This document shows, piece after piece, positions 1 to 12,310 of a DNA stretch of 64,000 bases. Made by a program: the position numbers and the translations under genes. Source of the DNA: Bifidobacterium sp. 7101 (GTDB lineage Bacteria; Actinomycetota; Actinomycetes; Actinomycetales; Bifidobacteriaceae); assembly GCF_000499285.1 (NCBI RefSeq), contig NZ_AWUN01000001.1, positions 617,779-681,778 on the forward strand, in the 5' to 3' direction. The stretch's first letter is position 1. Each line of letters begins with the position of its first letter. The notes beneath the pieces were generated by a model. That model did not search any database and was not told the DNA's origin. It saw only the letters and a list, made by a program, of their open reading frames with translations.

Positions 1-1
1 G

Positions 2-3000
2 GAACCGATACCGTCATCAGAGTTCTTCGAGAAGGTACAGAGCAAGAGCGTGGACTTTCGGCCTCTCTCCTTAGGGGATACCTGGGGCACGACTTGGGGG
101 ACCACCTGGATGGAGGTGACTGGCCGTATCGATGCCGACTGGACGACCAGGGCCCCTATCGAGCTGGTGGTCGATCTGGGCTGGCATCCTGATGCGCCCG
201 GTGGCCATTTTGAAGCTCTGGCCTATAGGAGCGACGGATCGATCATCAAGGCTGTCAATCCCCGCAACCGCTGGATTCCGCTCGACGGGACCGACCTGGA
301 CGGGAATCCGACCCGTGACGAGGCTTCGGTCATCAACCCTGACGGAACCTTTACCATCTATCTGGAAGCGGCCTGCAATCCGCTCCTGCTTGGCACACCC
401 GCATTCGTGGAGACGCAGCTGGGCGAGGGAACCACAGGTCGTGCCGATGAGCCCAATGTCCTCAAGCAGATAGATGTCTGCCATTTTGACCATGAGGCAT
501 GGAACTACTACATGGATCTTGAGGTCACGGCCCAGCTGATCCGCGAATGCAACGCGAGCCAGCCTCGGTACTGGCGTCTGGGCAAGGCCCTGCAGCGCTC
601 GCTGAATATCTACGATGAACGTGACCTGGCCACACTCGTGCCGGCTCGACAGGCCCTGGCCGGTGTACTTGCAGTGCCTGCGACTCCCAGCGCACTGGAT
701 CATGCCGCAGTGGGGCATTCCCATATTGACTCCGCCTGGCTCTGGCCCAAGCGGGAAACCAGGCGCAAGGTGGCGCGGACTGTATCGAACATGCTTGCGC
801 TGATGGAGCGCGATCCTCAATTCATCTATGCCATGAGCTCGCCGCAGCAGTATGCATGGCTGGAGGAGGATCACCCTGATCTCTTCGCCCGCGTCAAGCA
901 ACGCATCCAAGAAGGCAGGTTCATCCCTGTCGGAGGGATGTGGGTGGAGTCTGACGGCATGCTGCCCTCAGGAGAATCGCTGACCCGTCAGTTCACCTAT
1001 GGCAAGAGGTACTACCGGGATCATCTTGGGGTAGACACGACCGTGGTCTGGGAGCCGGACAGCTTCGGCTATACGGGCCAGTTCCCGCAGATTGCGCGCC
1101 GTGCGGGAATGACTTCCTTCCTTTCGCAGAAGATCTCTTGGAACGATACGACAAAATTCCCGCACCACACCTTTGACTGGCAGGGCATCGACGGCACGGC
1201 CATCTTCACGCATTTCCCTCCCATGGATACCTATGCCTCCAGCATGACGGCCCGGGAGCTTAACCACTCCGAAGAAAACTACCAGGACAAGGACATCTCG
1301 ACCAGAGCTTTGGTTCTGTTCGGCTATGGTGATGGCGGCGGTGGCACTACCAGGGAAATGCTGGGGCGTTATGACCGTCTGCATGACGTTGAGGGGTCGG
1401 CCAAGGTGCGGTATCAGGCTCCTGCAGACTTCTTCCGGCAGTCAGAGGAGGAAATCCGTAAGGAGGCCGGTTCCGAGATGCCCGTCTGGAAGGGCGAGCT
1501 CTATCTGGAGCTGCACCGCAAGACCCTGACCTCCCAACAGGATATGAAGCGGGGTTGCCGACAAGAAGAGGCCATGCTACGCACGGTCGAATACCTGTGT
1601 GCCTACGCAGGCTTGGTTGACGACTCATATGCCTACCCCCGTCAGGAGCTGGATGAAATCTGGCGCACACTGCTGCTCAACCAGTTCCATGACATTCTTC
1701 CAGGGTCGGCCATCTCTTGGGTGCACAGGCTGGCCAGGGAAGACTACCGCAGGGACATCGCCCGCCTGGAGCAGATCGGCGATGATGCTGCACACGTCAT
1801 AGCTTCTGCTCAGCCACAAGCTCCCATGGTGTCCGATGCCAGGCTGGTGCCCATGGACGGCAAGGGTCAAAAGGCTTGGAAGGCCGGCGGACCAGTCCAT
1901 GCCCAGGAGGGGCCTGAGGGCATCCGACCTGTCCAGGTCAGTCGAGAGGGCGACGGATTCATCCTGGACAATGGTCTTATCCGTGCGGTCGTCGCTTCGG
2001 ATGGTGAGGTCCATTCCATTCTTGACAGGACCTCCGGCAGGGACCTGGTCCCGCAGGGCTCCTCGGTGGGCGGATACGAGCTCTTCAAGGATGAGCCCTA
2101 CATGTGGGATGCCTGGGATCTGGAACGAGATGCCCTGCTGACCGCTTCTCCGGTCGATGACCCAGTCACCATTGAGGCCTTGGATGCCGGTGTTCGTGTA
2201 TCACGTCGGCATGGCGAAACCACAATCGTCACTACGGTTGGGCTGACCCCTGGCGGCAGGCAGTTGGACTTCACCGCTGATGTGGACTGGCATCAGGATG
2301 AGCAGCTGCTCAAGGTGGACATCCCCGTCGCCGTTCAGGCCAGGTACGCGCAATTCGAGTGCCAGTACGGCTTCATCGACAGGCCCGTCCAGAAGAACAA
2401 CGCTGCTGAAGAGGCCCAGTTCGAGAGCTGCACGCACCGATTCGTCAGAATCAGCGATGACGACCTTGCCGTCGGCGTGGTCAACGCCTCTACTTACGGC
2501 GGAGACACCACGCCGATTTACTACGACGAGAAGGCCGGTAAAGAGGCGGGTACCCTGGTCAGACTGACCCTCCTGTCCGCTCCGGTCTTTCCGGATCCGC
2601 ATACCGACAGGGGCAGGCACAGCTTTGCCTGGTCCATCGTCCCTGGGGACACCCAGGCCGACATCCTGCAGGCAGCCTATGCCCTCAACGCCCCGGTCTT
2701 CCATCATGGACTGCCTGCCGTTGAGCCTCTGGCTGGCGTCGAGGATGTTCAGGGTACTACCGTCATCGACTGGATCAAGACGGCTGATGACGGCAGCGGC
2801 GATGTGATCGTCAGGGTCTACAACCCGGATTCTTCGCCCTCCAAGGCCCGGCTGCGCATAGGATCCGTCCTACAGGGCGCGACAGTGAAGGAGACCAACT
2901 CCCTGGAGGACGGACCTGTGCCCGAAGGTGTGCGGTCAGGTCTGTGCTCCGAACAGGGTGCACAAGCTGATGGGGCCTTGCTGGATCTTGTTCCCTTCCA

Positions 3001-3031
3001 GTTCACCACTTTGAGACTCTCCAGGCGCTGA
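2..3031 (+). CDS. alpha-mannosidase, GH38 (5' end outside window)
   Basis: This is a retaining alpha-mannosidase of family GH38, probably cytoplasmic since no signal peptide is visible. The frame is open to the left edge, and residues encoded before the GTG at 50 continue the family's N-terminal pattern before WGTTW, so the true start lies upstream and about 1010 residues are seen. The zinc/catalytic motif HSHIDSAWLWP is near position 715, the nucleophile motif WEPDSFGY near 1050, and the second zinc-site motif NQFHDILPGS near 1680. The C-terminal half is the usual beta-sandwich. It leads a locus with a sugar ABC importer and further glycosidases, so it likely trims imported mannose-containing glycans. 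The family call is firm; the exact substrate is inference. Confidence 0.93.
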   Translation, partial: EPIPSSEFFEKVQSKSVDFRPLSLGDTWGTTWGTTWMEVTGRIDADWTTRAPIELVVDLGWHPDAPGGHFEALAYRSDGSIIKAVNPRNRWIPLDGTDLDGNPTRDEASVINPDGTFTIYLEAACNPLLLGTPAFVETQLGEGTTGRADEPNVLKQIDVCHFDHEAWNYYMDLEVTAQLIRECNASQPRYWRLGKALQRSLNIYDERDLATLVPARQALAGVLAVPATPSALDHAAVGHSHIDSAWLWPKRETRRKVARTVSNMLALMERDPQFIYAMSSPQQYAWLEEDHPDLFARVKQRIQEGRFIPVGGMWVESDGMLPSGESLTRQFTYGKRYYRDHLGVDTTVVWEPDSFGYTGQFPQIARRAGMTSFLSQKISWNDTTKFPHHTFDWQGIDGTAIFTHFPPMDTYASSMTARELNHSEENYQDKDISTRALVLFGYGDGGGGTTREMLGRYDRLHDVEGSAKVRYQAPADFFRQSEEEIRKEAGSEMPVWKGELYLELHRKTLTSQQDMKRGCRQEEAMLRTVEYLCAYAGLVDDSYAYPRQELDEIWRTLLLNQFHDILPGSAISWVHRLAREDYRRDIARLEQIGDDAAHVIASAQPQAPMVSDARLVPMDGKGQKAWKAGGPVHAQEGPEGIRPVQVSREGDGFILDNGLIRAVVASDGEVHSILDRTSGRDLVPQGSSVGGYELFKDEPYMWDAWDLERDALLTASPVDDPVTIEALDAGVRVSRRHGETTIVTTVGLTPGGRQLDFTADVDWHQDEQLLKVDIPVAVQARYAQFECQYGFIDRPVQKNNAAEEAQFESCTHRFVRISDDDLAVGVVNASTYGGDTTPIYYDEKAGKEAGTLVRLTLLSAPVFPDPHTDRGRHSFAWSIVPGDTQADILQAAYALNAPVFHHGLPAVEPLAGVEDVQGTTVIDWIKTADDGSGDVIVRVYNPDSSPSKARLRIGSVLQGATVKETNSLEDGPVPEGVRSGLCSEQGAQADGALLDLVPFQFTTLRLSRR

Positions 3032-3052
3032 ATCGCCTGACCAAGGGATCTG

Positions 3053-3088
3053 TCCGGCCGGTTCGTTCCTTGATTTGGGCCGGCCGGA
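3053..3088 (+). repeat. intercistronic inverted repeat (hairpin)
   Basis: TCCGGCCGG at 3053-3061 and CCGGCCGGA at 3080-3088 form a perfect 9-bp stem with an 18-base loop between the mannosidase stop and the binding-protein start. No T-run follows, so it is more likely an mRNA-stabilising or partial-termination hairpin giving different levels of hydrolase and binding protein than a full terminator. That role is inferred. Confidence 0.5.
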
Positions 3089-3132
3089 AGCTCCACAAAG
3101 AAGTGAGCAGTAAAAAAAGAAAGGAAGCTCCG

Positions 3133-4434
3133 ATGAGAGCACTGAAGAAGGTAGCAGTACTGATTTGCGCGACTGCCATGGCGGGTTCGTTGGCAGCGTG
3201 CGGAGGAAACAACAGCAGCTCAGGCGGGTCGAAAGACGGCAAGCCGTCAGGCGAGATCTCCTTCCAGACCTGGAACCTGAAGAACGACAAGTACACTCCG
3301 TACTTCAAAAACCTGATTGCGGCCTATGAGAAGTCGCATCCCGGCACCACCATCAAGTGGGTCGACCAGCCCTCGGATAACTATGAGCAGAAGCTGTCCG
3401 CCGACGCAGCAGCCAATTCCCTGCCTGACATCATCGATGCAGGTCCCTCACTGATGTACGGTCTGGCCAAGGCCGGAGCCCTGATGAACATCAGCAAGGA
3501 AGCTCCCAAAGCTCAAAACAACTATTACAAGAACGCCTGGGATGCAGTGACCTTCAGGGGCAAGGACATCGAGGAGGGTGCCTACGGCTTCCCCTGGTAC
3601 GTCAACGATGGCCCGACCTATTACAACACCGAACTCATGCAGAAGTGCGGACTGGACCCCAACAAGTTGCCTGTGACCTGGGATGATTACTTCTCCCAGG
3701 CGGACACCATGGTCAATAGCGGTTGTGGGGCCTACATGTCCACCATGCTGGGCGGTTCAGTCGATGACTATGCATCGGCCGGCATCCCCATCATGAACAA
3801 GGACCACACCAAGTACATCTTCAATTCCCCCAAGGCCGTCAAGCACCTGCAGCGCTTTGTTGACCTCTACAACAAGAAGGGAATCCCGCCTGAGGCTCTA
3901 AGCGCACAGTGGTCTCAGCAGGGTGAGTTCTTCCAGAAGGGGTCCATCGTGGCCATGGGCGGCAGCGCCTACTCGGCGGCGGACTTCAAGCAGAACTCTC
4001 CTGACCTGTACAAGCATCTGGCTGTGGGCACCAAGATCAGCGATCAGGGCAAGTCCGCCAGCCTGGCCTATGAGATGCTGGCTGTCAACGCCCAGACCAA
4101 GAACAAGACGCTCGCCCTGGACTTCGTCCAGTACGTGACCAATGCCAAGAACCAGCTGGCATTCGCCAAGAAGTCCAACACCTTCCCCTCCAGCAAGGGA
4201 GGTCTTGATGATCCTTACTACGCCAACATCGACACCAGTGATGTCCAGGGGAAAGCCCTGAAGATTACTCTGAACTCCGTAAAGAACGGGTACTCAAGCC
4301 GTCCTGCCGAGTTCACCGATGCCAACGGCCATGACTACCTGCAGCAGCAGGCCGCTCTGGCCCTGCAGGGCAAGCAGACCGCCAAGGAGTCCTTGGACAA
4401 GGCCGTCAAGTACGCCAACGAGAAGCTGCAGTAA
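3133..4434 (+). CDS. sugar ABC transporter substrate-binding lipoprotein
   Basis: This is an extracellular solute-binding lipoprotein of the MalE-like (family 1) type, 433 residues. I chose ATG 3133 because it follows a GA-rich ribosome site (aaagaaaggaag) and gives a textbook lipoprotein signal: MRALKK, a hydrophobic core, then the lipobox L20-A-A-C23. A Gly/Ser-rich linker follows the cysteine. Mature features such as the EISFQTWN start and the AYEKSHPGTTIKW segment are typical of oligosaccharide-binding proteins. It stands directly before two MalF/MalG-type permeases with only two bases to the next start. Ligand is unknown; a mannose-containing oligosaccharide is suggested by the flanking GH38 gene. 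Confidence 0.92.
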   Translation: MRALKKVAVLICATAMAGSLAACGGNNSSSGGSKDGKPSGEISFQTWNLKNDKYTPYFKNLIAAYEKSHPGTTIKWVDQPSDNYEQKLSADAAANSLPDIIDAGPSLMYGLAKAGALMNISKEAPKAQNNYYKNAWDAVTFRGKDIEEGAYGFPWYVNDGPTYYNTELMQKCGLDPNKLPVTWDDYFSQADTMVNSGCGAYMSTMLGGSVDDYASAGIPIMNKDHTKYIFNSPKAVKHLQRFVDLYNKKGIPPEALSAQWSQQGEFFQKGSIVAMGGSAYSAADFKQNSPDLYKHLAVGTKISDQGKSASLAYEMLAVNAQTKNKTLALDFVQYVTNAKNQLAFAKKSNTFPSSKGGLDDPYYANIDTSDVQGKALKITLNSVKNGYSSRPAEFTDANGHDYLQQQAALALQGKQTAKESLDKAVKYANEKLQ

Positions 4435-4436
4435 TT

Positions 4437-5408
4437 ATGAGCCGCACCGACTCTTCCGCCATCCGGCCGAAGGCCTCTGACTTCGGCCGGCACGGCGGGC
4501 CCCAGGCCGGGGTCAAAGACGGCAAGGGGACCCGTTGGACCACGACTCTGGCCCCCTACCTGTTTGTCTTCCCGGCCTTTGCCATCGTCTTCATCTTCGT
4601 CATTGTCGCTGCGCTGAATACCTGCCGGCTGGCCTTTACTGATTCCACGCTGCTGCGACCGGGCAAGTTCGTAGGCATCGAGAACTTCGTAAAGATCGTG
4701 CATGACGACTATTTCTGGACCGCGTTGCTTAACTCCACCCTGTACGTGGTCTGCGTGGTTCCCTTTATGGTGATTCTTCCCCTGACACTGGCCAACCTGG
4801 TCAAGGGGAACTCCAAAATCATGGGGTTCTTCAGAACCTCCTTCTACACTCCTGTGGTCATGTCAGCCGTGGTGGTGGGAATGATCTGGACCAACCTGTT
4901 GGATCCCAAGGGGCTGGTCAATTCGGTTCTGGAGTCCTTGCACATCATCCACAGCCCGATTCCATTCCTCAGTGATCGCTGGCTGATACTGTTCACATCC
5001 ATGTTCGTTACCATCTGGCTTGGCCTGGGATACTACATGGTAATCTACCTGACCGCCCTGGCCAACATCGACGCCTCCCTTTACGAGGCAGCCTCGCTGG
5101 ATGGGGCAGGCCCGGTAAGGCAATTCCTGTATGTCACCATCCCAGGAGTGAGATCCACCATCGTGCTGATCATGATGCTGTCCACCATTGCGGCCTTCCG
5201 TGTGTTCAACGAGATCTACGTGCTCACCAACGGCACGGCTGGTCCCGGCGGCGAGGACATCACCATGTCCATGCTCATCCAGAAGGAGGGCACGGGTATC
5301 CAGGCCAGAACGGGCTATGCCAGCGCTTTGTCGCTGATTGTCCTGGTTGTGGTCGGAGCCATGCTGATTCTGCAGCAGATCATCCAGAAGCGGGGGGAGG
5401 ACTCATGA
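4437..5408 (+). CDS. sugar ABC transporter permease, MalF-type
   Basis: This 323-residue inner-membrane permease has about six membrane segments after a roughly 35-residue hydrophilic cytoplasmic N-terminus. The EAA loop that contacts the ATPase is visible as EAASLDGAGPVRQF near nucleotide 5090. It starts two bases after the binding-protein stop and overlaps the next permease by four bases (ATGA), so the three are co-translated. No ATPase gene of this importer lies in the window; such systems in Gram-positives commonly share one MsmK-type ATPase encoded elsewhere. Confidence 0.92.
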   Translation: MSRTDSSAIRPKASDFGRHGGPQAGVKDGKGTRWTTTLAPYLFVFPAFAIVFIFVIVAALNTCRLAFTDSTLLRPGKFVGIENFVKIVHDDYFWTALLNSTLYVVCVVPFMVILPLTLANLVKGNSKIMGFFRTSFYTPVVMSAVVVGMIWTNLLDPKGLVNSVLESLHIIHSPIPFLSDRWLILFTSMFVTIWLGLGYYMVIYLTALANIDASLYEAASLDGAGPVRQFLYVTIPGVRSTIVLIMMLSTIAAFRVFNEIYVLTNGTAGPGGEDITMSMLIQKEGTGIQARTGYASALSLIVLVVVGAMLILQQIIQKRGEDS

Positions 5409-6244
5409 AAAGCGGTCACTCCAAAGTCACTATTGGCAAGGTCATTCAGTACCTTGTGCTCATACTGGTCTTCATCCTGTTGGTGGGGCCCTTCGTCTGG
5501 GAGTTGTCGCTCTCCTTTAAGGGCAAGGGCGACAATGTCTATGCGGTTCCGCCCTACATCATCCCGAAGACGCCCACCTGGAACAATTACATATCCGTAT
5601 TCAGGCAGGTGCCGGTCTTCCGATACATGCTGAACACGGTGATCGTCGCCATTCTTTCCATCGGTGGCAACGTCATCTTCTCAACCATGGCCGGATATGC
5701 GCTGGGTCGGCTCAAGTGGCGCGGGCGTAATTTGCTCTTCACGATTTTCATGGGCACCATGGTCATCCCCGTCGAGGGTGTGGTCATCTCCCAGTTCCTG
5801 ATCGTCAGAAGCGTCGGTCTGCAGAACACCTTGTTGGCTGTCGCCCTGCCAGGCATGGTGGGCGCTGTCAACATTCTGCTCATGACCAATGCCTTCAAAG
5901 GCATCCCGGATGAGCTTGAGGAGGCGGCCGAGGTGGATGGTGCCAATCTTTGGCAACGGTTCTACCGGATCTGCGTGCCTCAGGTCAAAGGCACCATGAC
6001 CGTCGTCGGTATCTTCGCTTTCGTAGGTGCCTGGAATGATTTCCTTTGGCCTCTGATTGTCATCTCCGACGAGTCCAACTACACGCTCACACTGGGCATG
6101 AACCGACTCAAGGGCATGTTCGTTTCGGATCCCAGATTGATAGCAGCGGGGGCCCTGGTCTCCCTGATACCAATCCTGGTCTTCTTCGCCTGCTTCCAAC
6201 GCTACTTCTTCCGTGGTCTGGAACAGGGTGGCATCAAGGAATAG
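5405..6244 (+). CDS. sugar ABC transporter permease, MalG-type
   Basis: This is the second permease subunit of the importer, 279 residues with about six membrane helices. Its EAA motif is EAAEVDGANLWQRF near nucleotide 5925, and it ends FRGLEQGGIKE, a typical MalG-family C-terminus. The start overlaps the upstream permease stop by four bases after the ribosome-site-like gggggagg. It pairs with the upstream permease to form the transmembrane channel. The sugar specificity cannot be read from the sequence. Confidence 0.92.
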   Translation: MKSGHSKVTIGKVIQYLVLILVFILLVGPFVWELSLSFKGKGDNVYAVPPYIIPKTPTWNNYISVFRQVPVFRYMLNTVIVAILSIGGNVIFSTMAGYALGRLKWRGRNLLFTIFMGTMVIPVEGVVISQFLIVRSVGLQNTLLAVALPGMVGAVNILLMTNAFKGIPDELEEAAEVDGANLWQRFYRICVPQVKGTMTVVGIFAFVGAWNDFLWPLIVISDESNYTLTLGMNRLKGMFVSDPRLIAAGALVSLIPILVFFACFQRYFFRGLEQGGIKE

Positions 6245-6251
6245 CATCATC

Positions 6252-7544
6252 ATGAAATTTGGAGTCAATTACACCCCCTCCCACAACTGGTTCTATTTTT
6301 GGTTGCATCCGGATTGGGATGCGGTCGCCAAAGACCTCGACGACATTGCTTCCATTGGGCTGGATCATATCCGCATCTTCCCGCTGTGGACAATTCTCCA
6401 GCCCAACAGGACTTGGATCAACGATGCCGCCCTGGACGATCTGAGGCATATGGCAGCCCTAGCGGATGAACGGGGGTTGGACGTCTATTCGGATGTGATC
6501 CAAGGGCACATGTCCAGTTTTGATTTCGTGCCCTCCTGGCTGGTCTCCTGGCATGAAACCAATATGTTCACTGATCGGGACGCAGTTCAGGCGCAGGTCC
6601 GGCTGGTTGCTTCGGTCTACGAGGCCCTGGCTGACCTGCCGCATTTCCGGGGTCTGACTATTGGAAACGAATGCAACCAGTTCACAGACCGTGTCCATCC
6701 GCGTCGAATGCCCTCTACCTTCAAGGAGGCCGAAGACTGGCTGTTGCAGCTGCTGACCCCATTGAAAGAAAGGGCAGCCCAAGAAGGCCGCGTGCTTCTG
6801 CATTCCGAAAATGACGCGATCTGGTATCAGGACGGCCACGCCTTTCTTCCGCGGTATGCGTCCAACATCGGAGACATGACCTGCATTCATTCCTGGGTTT
6901 TCAACGGCGCCGCCCAGGAGTGCGGCCCCTTGGCCGAGGAGAGCACGCGGCATGCCGAGTACCTTGTGGAGCTGTCGAAGGCCTTTGCCAGTCAGCCCCA
7001 TCGGCGGGTTTGGCTGCAGGAGATCGGTGCCCCGCTCAATGTGATGGGCCCAGAGCAGGCTGCTGACTTTTGCAGGTCTTCCGTGGAGTATGCTCTCGAT
7101 TGCAGCGACATGTTCGGTATCACCTGGTGGTGCTCGCATGACGTCGACCAGAAATTCGGTGATTTTCCTCCCTTTGAACATCAGCTGGGACTGTTCGATC
7201 AAGAGAGGCACCTCAAGCCCATAGGCAAGGCCTTCGCCCAGGCTGTGAAGGATTACTCCGGCAAGGCGGGCGCTCGGTCCAGGTCCACGGCTCTTGTTGT
7301 GGATGTGGACGAGAACGATGATCCCTTGCTCAGATCTGCCTGTGCGCCCGGCGGATCCATCTTCAACAAGTGGATGGAACTCAGCCGTCAAGGTGCAAGG
7401 CCGGCCCTGGTTACCTCCCAGCATGCGGCGGATAGCAGCTGGCTGCAGGACAGGGGCATCAGTGAGTGCATCGCCGTCAAACCTGTTGGCGGAAGCTCCT
7501 ACAGTGCCGTATCTGACCCCTCCCTTCTGCGGAAAACGTCCTGA
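6252..7544 (+). CDS. clan GH-A glycoside hydrolase (GH5-like), 430 aa
   Basis: The protein begins MKFGVNYTPSHNWFYFW at ATG 6252, seven bases after the permease stop, and folds by motif as a clan GH-A (beta/alpha)8 glycosidase. The acid/base is predicted as E140 in TIGNECNQF and the nucleophile as E257 in VWLQEIGAP, with HSWVFNG between. No signal peptide is present, so it acts on imported sugar. About 90 C-terminal residues beyond the barrel (VVDVDENDDPLL onward) are not explained by the catalytic domain. Context with GH38 and an importer suggests a beta-mannoside or other manno-oligosaccharide substrate, but the exact family and activity are uncertain. Confidence 0.8.
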   Translation: MKFGVNYTPSHNWFYFWLHPDWDAVAKDLDDIASIGLDHIRIFPLWTILQPNRTWINDAALDDLRHMAALADERGLDVYSDVIQGHMSSFDFVPSWLVSWHETNMFTDRDAVQAQVRLVASVYEALADLPHFRGLTIGNECNQFTDRVHPRRMPSTFKEAEDWLLQLLTPLKERAAQEGRVLLHSENDAIWYQDGHAFLPRYASNIGDMTCIHSWVFNGAAQECGPLAEESTRHAEYLVELSKAFASQPHRRVWLQEIGAPLNVMGPEQAADFCRSSVEYALDCSDMFGITWWCSHDVDQKFGDFPPFEHQLGLFDQERHLKPIGKAFAQAVKDYSGKAGARSRSTALVVDVDENDDPLLRSACAPGGSIFNKWMELSRQGARPALVTSQHAADSSWLQDRGISECIAVKPVGGSSYSAVSDPSLLRKTS

Positions 7545-7580
7545 CTGCGGCATACCCCGTTTCCGGATTAACCTCCTACT

Positions 7581-7632
7581 CTCGTCTGAGGCTAGAATGT
7601 GAGCGATAACAAGCTCTTCGGCCTCAGACGAG
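7581..7632. repeat. 12-bp perfect inverted repeat around a LacI-type site
   Basis: CTCGTCTGAGGC (7581-7592) and GCCTCAGACGAG (7621-7632) are exact reverse complements separated by 28 bases. The spacer carries an operator-like sequence. No T-run follows on either side, so a plain intrinsic terminator is not supported; it could end the upstream transcript weakly or form a structure that responds to repressor binding. Confidence 0.55.
7598..7611. promoter_or_regulatory. LacI-family operator candidate 1
   Basis: TGTGAGCGATAACA is a 14-bp imperfect palindrome with the central CG of LacI-family operators (TGT.A.CG.T.ACA symmetric). It lies between the glycosidase gene and the lacI-type gene and closely matches a second site upstream of the beta-galactosidase gene. 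Binding by the neighbouring regulator is inferred. Confidence 0.6.
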
Positions 7633-7774
7633 GTTGTCGACCAAGGTTTTGTGCTGATGAGGGTCTAAGTTAGGGTTAGAGGCCGATATTCGTGTACGCC
7701 TGAATCGTGTGGCAGGCAGTCTGGTTTGCTGAGTCGGCCGAGCCGGATCACGGGTGTCGACGAGGATGGTTGAT

Positions 7775-12278
<4,504 letters not shown>

Positions 12279-12284
12279 CCCGGA

Positions 12285-12310
12285 CTGGCGGGGCCTTTCA
12301 TCCCCGCCAG
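12285..12310. terminator. bidirectional hairpin between lacZ and xylulokinase gene
   Basis: CTGGCGGGG (12285-12293) pairs perfectly with CCCCGCCAG (12302-12310). It lies between convergent genes and includes the last codons of the xylulokinase gene. There is no good T-tract on either strand, so termination efficiency is doubtful. Confidence 0.45.

Noticed and set aside
3133..6244. Cognate ATPase of the sugar importer within the locus
   Set aside because: No ATPase with Walker motifs stands nearby; the fused OppDF pair at 57 kb is of the peptide family and 50 kb away, so it is not the partner.
7664..7680. TAAGTTAGGGTTAG, telomere-like or repeat-like
   Set aside because: A single chance occurrence in a short intergenic region of a circular bacterial chromosome; no array.
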